Shown here piece by piece: positions 34,694 through 41,600 of a stretch of 43,816 nucleotides of DNA (positions within the stretch are counted from its first letter, which is position 1; each line of letters begins with the position of its first letter). This DNA comes from JBGRQB01 sp041725875 (GTDB lineage Bacteria > Bacteroidota > Ignavibacteria > Ignavibacteriales > Melioribacteraceae), in NCBI GenBank assembly GCA_041725875.1, contig JBGRQB010000015.1, positions 1 through 43,816 of the forward strand, given 5' to 3'. The notes below the pieces were generated by a model. It made no database searches. It saw only the letters and a program-made list of their open reading frames with translations, and had not been told where the DNA came from. The position numbers and the translations under genes were made by a program.

Positions 34694-34711
34694 TAACAGT
34701 ATATACTATCG
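34674..34711 (-). repeat. Direct repeat of 8 bases at the FecR operon promoter
   Basis: CGATAGTA (minus strand) occurs at 34674-34681 and again at 34704-34711, exactly 30 bases apart, or about three helical turns. One copy is inside the promoter spacer and the other is just upstream of the -35 box. This is a possible operator pair; chance occurrence in AT-rich DNA cannot be excluded. Confidence 0.4.
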
Positions 34712-34788
34712 CGAATATATAATAAAATCTTAATACTTGAATTCTAACTTTAATTAGGTGTGATGTGCGGCACAAATTGGAAGGGTGA

Positions 34789-34810
34789 CCGTAATTCTTT
34801 TGAATTACGG
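34789..34810 (-). repeat. Inverted repeat after the DUF3467 gene
   Basis: CCGTAATTC, TTTT, GAATTACGG form a perfect 9-bp stem with a 4-base loop, 10 bases after the DUF3467 stop. No U-run follows on either strand, so it is not a standard intrinsic terminator. It could protect or process the 3' end of the message. Confidence 0.45.
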
Positions 34811-34820
34811 TATAAAAATA

Positions 34821-35144
34821 CTAGTTGATTGGTCCCTTAAGATCTGATTTCATAAAACCATATTGCTCACCAACTTCTTCAAGCTTTATCTCTCCGAATC
34901 GTTTTTCAAATTTTACAACATTTTCCTGCAAAGCCATTAACAACATTTTTGCGTGCTGAGGAGTTGTAATAATTCTGGAGTGTACTTTTGCTTTAGGGGC
35001 ACCAGGTACAACACGGGTAAAATCGATAATAAACTCTGCCGGTGAATGAGTAATAATTGCCAGATTTGAATAAATTCCTTCTGCTTCTTTCTCGCCCAGC
35101 TCTATATTAATCTGCTGCCCTTTCTTCTCTTTTTCGTTTTCCAT
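34821..35144 (-). CDS. DUF3467 domain protein
   Basis: 107 residues, a typical length for this family of unknown function. Recognisable segments are G-I-Y-S-N-L-A-I-I-T-H-S-P-A-E-F-I-I-D-F, then P-K-A-K-V-H-S-R-I-I-T-T-P-Q-H-A-K-M-L-L, and L-Q-E-N-V-V-K-F-E-K-R-F-G. No signal peptide or membrane helix is seen; it is a small cytosolic protein. It starts 25 bases after the terminator of the TPR gene, so it is either expressed by readthrough or from a promoter inside the TPR gene end. An AAAGGA box precedes the ATG. Confidence 0.88.
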   Translation of the reverse strand: MENEKEKKGQQINIELGEKEAEGIYSNLAIITHSPAEFIIDFTRVVPGAPKAKVHSRIITTPQHAKMLLMALQENVVKFEKRFGEIKLEEVGEQYGFMKSDLKGPIN

Positions 35145-35162
35145 AACCTATCCTTTTAAAAT

Positions 35163-35190
35163 TAAAAAGCCCCGGCAAATTTGTCGGGGC
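35163..35190 (-). terminator. Intrinsic terminator after the TPR gene
   Basis: The minus-strand RNA forms GCCCCG-A-CAAA paired with TTTG-C-CGGGGC (one mismatch on this strand), directly followed by TTTTTAATTTT. The hairpin occupies 35169-35190 and the U-tract about 35163-35168. It starts 20 bases after the TPR stop. The DUF3467 ATG follows within 25 bases. Confidence 0.85.
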
Positions 35191-35210
35191 AACATCTATA
35201 AAAATAATTT

Positions 35211-36308
35211 TTATCTGAATGAATCAGCTTTGTCAAAAGCTTCTTTAGATTTTTCAGTTTCGCCAAGGTTAGCATATACCTGACCTAACAATTCCCAGAT
35301 TTTTACATCTTCAGGATTTGTTTCCAAATATTTTTCAAACAAAGGAAGAGCGTTTTTGAAATATGTTTTATATTCATCTGAATCAATTTCTTTTTCTTCA
35401 TTCTCTTCTCTTACTTTAGAACCTTTATTAACATAAGCAACACCAAGGTTATAAATTGCATTAGTATATTCAGGATCTATTTCAACAGCTGCTTTTAACT
35501 GTTCGATAGCTTCTTCATATTTTTGTGCATTAAGTAAAAGTGACCCAAAATTATATCTGTAAAATTTGTTTGTTGGTTCTTTAGAAATACCTTCTTCAAA
35601 TGTAGCTAACGCAATATCAAGTTTACCTGTTGCAATGTATGCGTTGGAAACTATTCTTAACATTTCTGAATCTTCAGGGAAATGTTTTCTTGCTTCTTTA
35701 GCCAATTCAATAACTTCATCATATTGTTCATCTTCAGAAAAGATTGACCCTAACAAAACAAACATTTCAGCATCTGGTTTTAAGCTAAGAGCTTTTTTCA
35801 TAGTTTCTTTAGCTTCAAATCTTTTACCAGCATTAAAATATGCGTACGCAATATTTTGATAAGTAATTACAGAATCTGGTTCACATTTTATAGCATCTTC
35901 AAATAATCCGATAGTTTCAAGAAATAAAGCTGCTTGCTTTTCTTTATCTGTTTCTTTGTTAGCAAGGTTAAATTTACCAATAGCTAGGTTAAAGTTATTA
36001 CCCCAGAAGAATAATCTCATACCATCTATATCTTTTTTGAATTTGTTACTGATTTCAAGAGACTTATCAAAATTAGTAATCATTTCATCTATTTTTCCTT
36101 CATCACCCTGAAGTCTGCCTAATAAATAAAAAGCTTCATCATTTTTAGGGTTTTTTGCTATTTCTTCTTCTAATGACTGGATAGCTTTATCATTTTTCTT
36201 CTGGTTGATATACATTTTTGCACTAGTCATTTCCTTGGAAGCACATTCAAAAGCAGTGATTCCAAGTGCCATTGAAATTACGACTAACACTGATAATAAA
36301 CGTTTCAT
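35211..36308 (-). CDS. Secreted or lipid-anchored TPR protein
   Basis: 365 residues from ATG 36306-36308, which has AGGAG 5 bases upstream. A second ATG at 36344 would add 12 residues before an otherwise clean signal sequence. Residues 1-22 (M-K-R-L-L-S-V-L-V-V-I-S-M-A-L-G) form a signal peptide with a Cys at 22; A-F-E-C is a poor lipobox, so lipid attachment is uncertain. The rest has about seven or eight tetratricopeptide repeats, for example A-F-Y-L-L-G-R-L-Q-G-D-E-G-K and A-I-Y-N-L-G-V-A-Y-V-N-K-G. It should act as an envelope scaffold; no partner is evident nearby. Confidence 0.85.
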   Translation of the reverse strand: MKRLLSVLVVISMALGITAFECASKEMTSAKMYINQKKNDKAIQSLEEEIAKNPKNDEAFYLLGRLQGDEGKIDEMITNFDKSLEISNKFKKDIDGMRLFFWGNNFNLAIGKFNLANKETDKEKQAALFLETIGLFEDAIKCEPDSVITYQNIAYAYFNAGKRFEAKETMKKALSLKPDAEMFVLLGSIFSEDEQYDEVIELAKEARKHFPEDSEMLRIVSNAYIATGKLDIALATFEEGISKEPTNKFYRYNFGSLLLNAQKYEEAIEQLKAAVEIDPEYTNAIYNLGVAYVNKGSKVREENEEKEIDSDEYKTYFKNALPLFEKYLETNPEDVKIWELLGQVYANLGETEKSKEAFDKADSFR

Positions 36309-36358
36309 TGATTCTCCTATAGTAAATAATTGGTTAAATTGCATTTAATCAAGAGTAA

Positions 36359-36387
36359 AAGTTAGTAATTTAGACCTCTACAGTCAA
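36359..36387 (-). promoter_or_regulatory. Predicted promoter of the TPR gene
   Basis: TTGACT (36382-36387) and TAACTT (36359-36364) on the minus strand are 17 bases apart, about 50 bases before the TPR ATG. The -35 box is one base from consensus and the -10 box is weaker. It faces away from the adenosine deaminase promoter in the same intergenic region. Confidence 0.55.
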
Positions 36388-36423
36388 GGTTAAATTTCTC
36401 CGTTCAAAGTAGATGTTTAAGAA

Positions 36424-36452
36424 TTGATTTTGTTGCCCGTGTGAGATATCTT
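36424..36452 (+). promoter_or_regulatory. Predicted promoter of the adenosine deaminase operon
   Basis: TTGATT (36424-36429) and TATCTT (36447-36452) are 17 bases apart on the plus strand, about 24 bases before the chosen ATG. Together with the TPR promoter it makes this 167-base gap a divergent control region. Confidence 0.55.
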
Positions 36453-36475
36453 GCAATGTAAAAATGAGGGAATTT

Positions 36476-37564
36476 ATGAATTCATTTGAAGTTATTAACA
36501 AAGCACCAAAAGTACAGTTACACGATCACCTCGACGGCGGCTTACGCCCCGAAACAATTATCGATCTTGCAAAAGATTTTAACTACAAAAAGCTTCCAAC
36601 AACTGATTCAGGTGAACTTGCAGAATGGTTCCACAGAGGAGCAAACAAAGGAAATTTAGTTGAATACCTTGAAGGTTTTGAGCATACCTGCGCCGTGATG
36701 CAAAGTAAAGAGAGCTTAGAAAGAGTTGCCTACGAAATGATAGAAGATATGTATAAAGACGGCATTGTTTATGTGGAAACAAGATTTGCTCCTGTTTTTC
36801 ATACTTCTAACGGCTTATATATGGAAGATGCTGTTAAGGCTGTTCTGGCCGGACTTGAAAAAGGGAAAAAAGAGTTTGGAGTTGGTTACGGACTAATTCT
36901 ATGCGGAATGCGCAATATGCAAAACACTCTTGAAATAGCTGAGCTTGCAACAAACTTTCGTAAAAACGGTGTTGTAGGATTTGATCTTGCAGGTGAAGAA
37001 GGTGGTTATCCTCCTAAAAAGCATCTGGAAGCATTTCAGTATATAAGCAGAGAAAATTTCAATATTACAATACACGCCGGCGAAGCTTTTGGAAAAGAAT
37101 CTATCTGGCAGGCAATTCAATATTGCGGCGCCCATCGTATTGGTCACGCAACCCGTTTAATTGAAGATATTTATTTTGATGACAACAGAGAAATAGTCGG
37201 GATGGGAAATCTTGCTCAGTTTATTCTGGATAAAAGAATTCCGCTTGAAATTTGTCTTTTAAGCAATGTTCACACAGGAGCTATTGATAAATTGGAAAAT
37301 CATCCTTTTATTTCTCTCTTCAAGAAAAAATTTAGAGTGTTCTTAAATACTGACGATCGTCTTATGAGTGATACTACTCTAACCAAAGAATATCTCACAG
37401 CAATTGAGTATTTTGGTATTACTCTGGAAGATGTTGAAAAACTAAATATTAACGCTATGAAATCGGCATTTCTTCCGCATAACGAGCGCTTGAAATATAT
37501 TTACGAAATTATAAAACCCGGATATGCCAAAATCAGGGAAAATTTATTATCACTAAAGGTTTAG
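36476..37564 (+). CDS. add: Adenosine deaminase
   Basis: 362 residues from ATG 36476, which has GAGGG 5 bases upstream; an ATG at 36464 has no such site. Zinc-site His 16 and His 18 lie in Q-L-H-D-H-L-D-G-G, the catalytic Glu 203 follows in H-A-G-E, and His 224 is in R-I-G-H. Asp 293 and 294 are in N-T-D-D, where the following residue is Arg rather than the usual Pro. The overall sequence, with L-H-D-H-L-D-G-G-L-R-P and T-C-A-V-M-Q, recalls the actinobacterial Add type. It turns adenosine or deoxyadenosine into inosine and ammonia in the cytosol. The next gene starts 5 bases after its stop. Confidence 0.92.
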   Translation: MNSFEVINKAPKVQLHDHLDGGLRPETIIDLAKDFNYKKLPTTDSGELAEWFHRGANKGNLVEYLEGFEHTCAVMQSKESLERVAYEMIEDMYKDGIVYVETRFAPVFHTSNGLYMEDAVKAVLAGLEKGKKEFGVGYGLILCGMRNMQNTLEIAELATNFRKNGVVGFDLAGEEGGYPPKKHLEAFQYISRENFNITIHAGEAFGKESIWQAIQYCGAHRIGHATRLIEDIYFDDNREIVGMGNLAQFILDKRIPLEICLLSNVHTGAIDKLENHPFISLFKKKFRVFLNTDDRLMSDTTLTKEYLTAIEYFGITLEDVEKLNINAMKSAFLPHNERLKYIYEIIKPGYAKIRENLLSLKV

Positions 37565-37569
37565 GTTTT

Positions 37570-37908
37570 ATGAAAAAATTATTCAAGAATTACAATTTCA
37601 GTTTTGACAAAAATGAAGCAAAATTAATAACAAATTTCTGTAAGCAGGCAAGCGGACAAATGCAGTCTGACAGCAGATTTGCTACGGTTTTAAGAGCTTA
37701 TAATTCTATAATGGATAAACTGGCAGAAAACCATTTTGAAGTGAAATTGACAAAAGAAGAGGTAAGACATCTTACTTTGCAAATGAAAGAAAATTCTAAA
37801 GAGATAAAAAAACGGGCTGAAGGCAGCTGGTTTTTAATGAAATGGATATATAATTCAATGTATAAACAATATAATTCGTTATTAAATAATCATTTTTCAG
37901 ATTTCTAA
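37570..37908 (+). CDS. Small protein of unknown function between add and a dehydrogenase gene
   Basis: 112 residues, rich in Lys, Asn and aromatic residues, with no signal peptide or membrane helix. Mostly helical: F-D-K-N-E-A-K-L-I-T-N-F-C-K-Q-A-S-G-Q-M, then R-F-A-T-V-L-R-A-Y-N-S-I-M-D-K-L, and K-L-T-K-E-E-V-R-H-L-T-L-Q-M-K-E-N. I do not recognise a family. It starts 5 bases after add and ends 23 bases before the dehydrogenase, so it belongs to the operon. The ATG at 37570 follows TTAGGTTTT, a weak ribosome site. Coding is supported by the tight spacing and amino-acid composition. Confidence 0.75.
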   Translation: MKKLFKNYNFSFDKNEAKLITNFCKQASGQMQSDSRFATVLRAYNSIMDKLAENHFEVKLTKEEVRHLTLQMKENSKEIKKRAEGSWFLMKWIYNSMYKQYNSLLNNHFSDF

Positions 37909-37931
37909 ATCTGATCAAATTGGAGAAAAAA

Positions 37932-38870
37932 ATGAAAGTATTGATTGCCGACAAATTTCCTGAAAAATATGTCGAAGAATTACGTACTCAGGGTGTTGAA
38001 GTTGCTTACGAGCCGGGATTAGGCGAAAATGATATTCCTAACCACACTGAAGGTATTAATGTAATAGTTGTAAGATCAACAAAAGTTAATGCAGCAGCTC
38101 TTACAAGCAACGATTCAATTAAGGTAATTATCAGAGCAGGTTCAGGATACAATAATATTGATACTGCAACTGCAACTGAAAAAGGTATTGCCGTTGCAAA
38201 TACTCCAGGTAAAAATGCAATTGCTGTTGCCGAACTTGCAATGGGATTAATTATTTCCCTTGATAGAAAAATTCCAAGTAATGTTTCTGATTTTAATAAT
38301 GGTGTTTGGAATAAAGCAACTTACTCAAAATCAAACGGACTTTACGGTAAAACGTTGGGTGTTGTTGGTCTTGGTAACATTGGTAGAGAACTTGCCACAA
38401 GAGCAGCTGCCTTTGGAATGAAAATAAAAGGGTTTGATATAGTAGAAGTAAAACATCCAAATGTTGAATATACAACTGATCTTGAAGCTCTTGTAGCTGA
38501 ATCAGATGTAATTTCATTACATTTACCTTCAAATGATAAAACCAAAGGATTGTTTGGCGAGAAAATGTTTGGTTTGATGAAAAAAGGTACTTTACTTGTA
38601 AATACTTCCAGACCTCAGGTTGTTAACGAAGAAGCTCTTCTTAAAGCAATTGAAGAGAAAAATATTGTTGCGGGATTTGACGTGTTTAATAACGAACCTG
38701 AATCAAAAAGCGGCGATGTGAGTTCACCTCTTCAAAATAATGCAAATATTTACATTACTCATCACATTGGTGCATCTACAAACCAGGCTCAGGAAGCTGT
38801 AGCTGAAGAAACAGTTAAAATAATTAATACTTTCAAATCAAACAACGAAGTGTTGAATAAAGTTAACTAG
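37932..38870 (+). CDS. D-2-hydroxyacid dehydrogenase, D-3-phosphoglycerate dehydrogenase-like
   Basis: 312 residues from ATG 37932, which has TTGGAG 6 bases upstream; the TTG at 37920 is part of that site. The NAD-binding loop is G-L-G-N-I-G (146-151), with Asp 169 at the end of the next strand, fitting NAD rather than NADP. The catalytic set is Arg 227 (N-T-S-R-P), Glu 255 (N-N-E-P-E) and His 278 (H-H-I-G-A). The usual A-R-G-G motif is replaced by S-R-P-Q. Without an ACT domain it is a short SerA-like enzyme, probably for serine synthesis, but other 2-hydroxyacids are possible. Confidence 0.88.
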   Translation: MKVLIADKFPEKYVEELRTQGVEVAYEPGLGENDIPNHTEGINVIVVRSTKVNAAALTSNDSIKVIIRAGSGYNNIDTATATEKGIAVANTPGKNAIAVAELAMGLIISLDRKIPSNVSDFNNGVWNKATYSKSNGLYGKTLGVVGLGNIGRELATRAAAFGMKIKGFDIVEVKHPNVEYTTDLEALVAESDVISLHLPSNDKTKGLFGEKMFGLMKKGTLLVNTSRPQVVNEEALLKAIEEKNIVAGFDVFNNEPESKSGDVSSPLQNNANIYITHHIGASTNQAQEAVAEETVKIINTFKSNNEVLNKVN

Positions 38871-38880
38871 CATATATTAA

Positions 38881-38904
38881 ACAGCATTTCTTCGGAAATG
38901 CTGT
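38881..38904. terminator. UUCG hairpin between convergent genes
   Basis: ACAGCATTTC, TTCG, GAAATGCTGT form a perfect 10-bp stem with an extra-stable UUCG loop on the plus strand. It starts 10 bases after the dehydrogenase stop and sits 1 base before the end of the minus-strand MqnA-like frame. Short T-runs follow on both strands, so it probably ends both convergent transcripts. Confidence 0.75.
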
Positions 38905-39333
38905 TTATATAAATTTCACTTCTATTATATCTTTAATCATCCCATGATAAAATGGCAGTCTTATAAGTTCAGTCAGACCCATTTCTTCATTAGTAGTCAT
39001 ATCGTAATAAATTGTGTTGATATTTTCAGCAAGAAATCCTTTTACAACCGGATCTAAAGATAATCTTGTTAAGTAATCATCTGCATTATCTTCAATAAGT
39101 GAATCAACTTCTGCATAGTTTTCGTTGAACTGTTTAATAGCTTCTTCCGATTTAGATGCAACTACAAAATTCACATAAGGGAAGTTTAGCAATTCGGCAA
39201 GAAGATCGGCAAAACTTACTTTGTTGAACAATTTATCAGGATCGAAATAGTTTTCATTTCCTACAATCAGATAATTTTTGTCAGGATCAAGACTTGCATC
39301 TTCATTTGTATCCAGTTCAACTTCAACATCCAT
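38905..39333 (-). CDS. C-terminal part of an MqnA/MqnD-like protein (after an in-frame stop)
   Basis: 142 residues if it starts at ATG 39331-39333. The segment Y-L-I-V-G-N-E-N-Y, then S-F-A-D-L-L-A-E-L-L-N-F-P-Y-V-N-F-V-V-A, matches the pattern L-I-G-D, D-L-G-E-x-W-x-x-W-T-G-L-P-F-V-F of chorismate dehydratase (MqnA), and the later E-N-I-N-T-I-Y-Y-D-M to G-L-T-E-L-I fits the family C-terminus. No ribosome-binding site precedes its ATG. It continues in the same frame as the gene part upstream, after TAA-AGA-TTT-GAT. Read alone it has only half of the fold. The protein is acidic. Confidence 0.6.
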   Translation of the reverse strand: MDVEVELDTNEDASLDPDKNYLIVGNENYFDPDKLFNKVSFADLLAELLNFPYVNFVVASKSEEAIKQFNENYAEVDSLIEDNADDYLTRLSLDPVVKGFLAENINTIYYDMTTNEEMGLTELIRLPFYHGMIKDIIEVKFI

Positions 39334-39342
39334 ATCAAATCT

Positions 39343-39672
39343 TTAGGAAAAGAGAAGTTTAGTTAAAATCAATTCATTTGAACTAACATCACCTCTTACT
39401 GTAACTGTCTCAATTTCTGTTTTATTTTCAGAAAACAAAAAGAGAGAATTACTGACATTTCCATCGAAAGCAATAGAAAATTTGGTAGATACAAACAAAT
39501 CTTTATGAGAAAGCAGATCCATAGAAGGAATTAAAGCCAGTTTGGCTTCATCATTCATAAGACTCTGAGTTACAAGTGAAGATTTTTTTATCACTAACTC
39601 TGCTTTATCTTTATCATCAAGTGTTAATGCCCAGATAGCACTAAAAAGATTTTGTGGAATTATAATTTTCAT
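39343..39672 (-). CDS. N-terminal part of an MqnA/MqnD-like protein (before an in-frame stop)
   Basis: 109 residues. K-L-A-L-I-P-S-M-D-L-L and F-S-I-A-F-D-G-N-V-S-N-S-L-F-L-F-S match the family pattern A-L-(I/V)-P-S-x-E then A-I-S-x-x-G-P-V-R-S-V-L-L-F-S. The very N-terminus (M-K-I-I-I-P-Q-N-L-F-S-A-I-W-A-L) lacks the usual V-x-Y-L-N-x-x-P-L. ATG lies 20 bases after the U-tract of the rplS terminator with only a weak AAAGAG box, so expression would be low or depend on readthrough. It should be read together with the frame after the stop. Confidence 0.6.
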   Translation of the reverse strand: MKIIIPQNLFSAIWALTLDDKDKAELVIKKSSLVTQSLMNDEAKLALIPSMDLLSHKDLFVSTKFSIAFDGNVSNSLFLFSENKTEIETVTVRGDVSSNELILTKLLFS

Positions 39673-39691
39673 TTACGGCTCTTTTTAAAAT

Positions 39692-39714
39692 AAAAAAACC
39701 CCCGCAAGCGGGGG
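39692..39714 (-). terminator. Intrinsic terminator after rplS
   Basis: The minus-strand RNA forms CCCCCGC paired with GCGGGGG around a 2-base loop centre (39699-39714), followed by TTTTTTT (39692-39698). It begins 17 bases after the rplS stop and is the clearest terminator in the window. It closes the ffh-rpsP-khpA-rimM-trmD-rplS run. Confidence 0.92.
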
Positions 39715-39731
39715 ACGAAAATCTAAATATA

Positions 39732-40076
39732 TTATCTAGTTTTACTTTTAATTCTTGCAGCTTTACCAGAAAGTTTTCTAAGATAGTAAAGTTTAGCTCT
39801 TCTAACTTTACCTTCTCTTACAACTTCAATTTTAGCAACTTTTGGTGAATTAAACGGGAATATTCTTTCTACACCAACACCGCTTGAAACTTTTCTAACA
39901 GTGAAAGTTTTTGACATTCCGCCACCTTTAATTGCGATAACATCACCTTCGTAAGGCTGAATTCTTTCTTTTTCGCCTTCAATTACACGTACGTGTACTT
40001 TCACTCTGTCACCAGCCTTAAACGCAGGTATATCAGTCTTCAGCTGATCCGCAACAAATTCTTTTAATTTATCCAT
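39732..40076 (-). CDS. rplS: 50S ribosomal protein L19
   Basis: 114 residues, the standard size. P-A-F-K-A-G-D-R-V-K-V-H-V-R-V-I-E-G and R-I-Q-P-Y-E-G-D-V-I-A are the L19 signature. G-V-G-V-E-R-I-F-P-F-N-S-P and the end Y-Y-L-R-K-L-S-G-K-A-A-R complete it. L19 forms a bridge at the subunit interface next to L14. Its ATG and the trmD stop share base 40076, so translation is coupled. Confidence 0.98.
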   Translation of the reverse strand: MDKLKEFVADQLKTDIPAFKAGDRVKVHVRVIEGEKERIQPYEGDVIAIKGGGMSKTFTVRKVSSGVGVERIFPFNSPKVAKIEVVREGKVRRAKLYYLRKLSGKAARIKSKTR

Positions 40077-40759
40077 TATTTACTCCAACTATTAATGTTT
40101 TTCCATTTTTCAGTTAATTTTTTCGATTGTTCATCTTTCCATTCGGCTATTTTCTTGTCGTGGCCTGAAAGAAGAATCTCAGGAACTTTCATTCCTTTGT
40201 ATTCTGCGGGTCTGGTATAGTATGGAGCTTCTACTTCTTCTCCGGTTTGAAATGAATCACTAAGTGCTGATTCACCATCATTAAGAACACCGGGGATAAG
40301 TCTGACAATCGAATCGGCAATCACAAGTGCCAATAATTCTCCGCCGCTTAATACAAAATTTCCAATCGAAATTTCATCGGTTGCAAAACGTTCTCTCACT
40401 CTATCATCAATTCCTTTGTAGTGACCTGCAATAATTATAATATTTTCCGCAAGGGAAAATTTATTTGCAGTTGGCTGATCATATATTTTTCCTTTTGGAG
40501 TAGTGAAAATTATGTGATCATATTTTCTTTCGTTTTGCAACTTTTCAATACATTCAAAGAACGGTTCCGGTTTAAGTAGCATACCGGCTCCACCCCCGAA
40601 GGGTTTATCATCTATCTGTTTATGTTTATCATAAGCATAATCACGCAGATTATGTATCACAATTTCAACTAAACCTTTATCCTGCGCTCTTTTATTGATA
40701 CTCGTATGTAATGGAGACTCCAACAAATCAGGCACAGCTGATATAATATCAATCCTCAT
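40076..40759 (-). CDS. trmD: tRNA (guanine-N1)-methyltransferase
   Basis: 227 residues. R-I-D-I-I-S-A-V-P-D opens the chain; the knotted SPOUT core has K-P-F-G-G-G-A-G-M, then A-G-H-Y-K-G-I-D-D-R-V-R-E, and S-I-G-N-F-V-L-S-G-G-E-L-L-A-L, which binds S-adenosylmethionine. Asp in D-E-I-S-I-G-N and residues of the G-I-D-D-R loop act in catalysis. It methylates G37 next to the anticodon, preventing frameshifts. It overlaps the end of rimM by 11 bases and rplS by 1, so the three are translated together. Confidence 0.97.
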   Translation of the reverse strand: MRIDIISAVPDLLESPLHTSINKRAQDKGLVEIVIHNLRDYAYDKHKQIDDKPFGGGAGMLLKPEPFFECIEKLQNERKYDHIIFTTPKGKIYDQPTANKFSLAENIIIIAGHYKGIDDRVRERFATDEISIGNFVLSGGELLALVIADSIVRLIPGVLNDGESALSDSFQTGEEVEAPYYTRPAEYKGMKVPEILLSGHDKKIAEWKDEQSKKLTEKWKNINSWSK

Positions 40760-41267
40760 CTAATGCACCTAAATCAACATCCGGATTCATTGAAATAACT
40801 TTATTTGGAATATCAACTTCCAGAATAAACTCTTTAACTGCCGGAATTAAAATTTCCTTACCATCAGGTTTATCAATAACATAAACATCGTGACAGGATA
40901 AACTCATAACTTCTCTTATAACACCAAATTCTTCAGAAGCTCTGACTACCCTGCTACCAACAAGATCATGAACAAAATAAGTATCTTCAGGTAATTCGAC
41001 TAAAGATTCGGAATCGACGTACATTTTCTTGTTAACAAGAAATTCAACATCGTAGTCCGAATTAAAATTTTCGAATTTAACGAAAATATCTTTACCTGCT
41101 ATTTCTGCAAACTCTATGTAAAAGATTCTTTTATCGCCGTAGACGTCTATATAGACCTCCTCCAACTGAAAAAACCTTTCAGGATTGTCGGTATGCGATT
41201 TTAACGAAACAAAACCGTCAGAATTTTTGACGGCTTTTATTTCGGATATCAAAAAAAATTCTTTCAC
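40749..41267 (-). CDS. rimM: Ribosome maturation factor RimM
   Basis: 172 residues. The N-terminal RimM barrel (G-F-V-S-L-K-S-H-T-D-N-P-E-R-F) is followed by the PRC-barrel (Y-F-V-H-D-L-V-G-S-R-V-V, then E-F-G-V-I-R-E-V and Y-V-I-D-K-P-D-G-K-E-I-L-I-P-A). It binds S19 and helps the 30S head to mature. The start is GTG at 41265-41267 with a weak AAAAGAG site; the N-terminus is somewhat divergent. It overlaps trmD by 11 bases and lies 19 bases after khpA. Confidence 0.94.
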   Translation of the reverse strand: MKEFFLISEIKAVKNSDGFVSLKSHTDNPERFFQLEEVYIDVYGDKRIFYIEFAEIAGKDIFVKFENFNSDYDVEFLVNKKMYVDSESLVELPEDTYFVHDLVGSRVVRASEEFGVIREVMSLSCHDVYVIDKPDGKEILIPAVKEFILEVDIPNKVISMNPDVDLGALDED

Positions 41268-41286
41268 TCTTTTTTAACGAACCAGA

Positions 41287-41529
41287 TTAATCCAATATTT
41301 CTAAAATAGATTTCTTTCCTTCTTTAGCAGCAATAGCTGTTAATAAGGTTCGCATAGCCTTAGCAGTTTTGCCTTGTTTTCCTATTACTTTGCCAACATC
41401 TTCGGCACCAACTTTAAGTGTTACAACAACCTTGTTATCTTCAGGCTGTTTAGCCTCAACAACAACATTATCCGGATTGTCGACAAGATTTTTAGAAATA
41501 AAATCAATAAAATTAATAAAGTGTTCCAT
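41287..41529 (-). CDS. khpA: KH-domain RNA-binding protein KhpA
   Basis: 80 residues, a single type II KH domain. The G-x-x-G loop is in V-G-K-V-I-G-K-Q-G-K-T-A-K-A-M-R. An N-terminal helix (H-F-I-N-F-I-D-F-I-S-K-N-L-V) precedes it, and the end, with K-S-I-L-E-I-L, is normal. In other bacteria KhpA pairs with KhpB/Jag and binds many RNAs. The rpsP-khpA-rimM-trmD order is widespread, which supports the call; no khpB lies in the window. Confidence 0.94.
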   Translation of the reverse strand: MEHFINFIDFISKNLVDNPDNVVVEAKQPEDNKVVVTLKVGAEDVGKVIGKQGKTAKAMRTLLTAIAAKEGKKSILEILD

Positions 41530-41600
41530 AATATCACCATAAATATATTCGAGAACAAAGGTGCATCTATAAATTAGCTAGGAACAAGGCATTGCCGAGA

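Larger units (their letters stand above)
38905..39672 (-). pseudogene. MqnA/MqnD-like gene interrupted by one in-frame TAA
   Basis: The two frames 39343-39672 and 38905-39333 lie in the same reading frame and are divided by one stop codon, TAA at 39343-39345, followed by AGA-TTT-GAT-ATG. Joined, they give about 255 codons, close to the 270-280 residues of MqnA (PF02621, periplasmic-binding-protein-like fold). The junction S-S-N-E-L-I-L-T-K-L-L-F-S-stop-R-F-D-M matches the family stretch S-S-R-T-S-V-A-L-L-R-x-L-L-R-E-R-Y-G, so the stop replaces a single residue. It may be a recent nonsense mutation, an assembly error or a readthrough codon. MqnA makes 3-enolpyruvyl-benzoate for menaquinone; activity here is doubtful because the Y-L-N-x-x-P motif near the start is not seen. 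Confidence 0.6.

Noticed and set aside
34789..34810. Intrinsic terminator for the DUF3467 gene
   Set aside because: The hairpin is perfect but no U-run follows on the minus strand, so it is listed only as an inverted repeat.
36309..36344. Longer TPR protein starting at ATG 36344
   Set aside because: It would place 12 residues before a clean signal peptide, and AGGAG fits the start at 36308.
39334..39342. Frameshift between the two MqnA-like halves
   Set aside because: Both halves are in the same frame; only a stop codon separates them.
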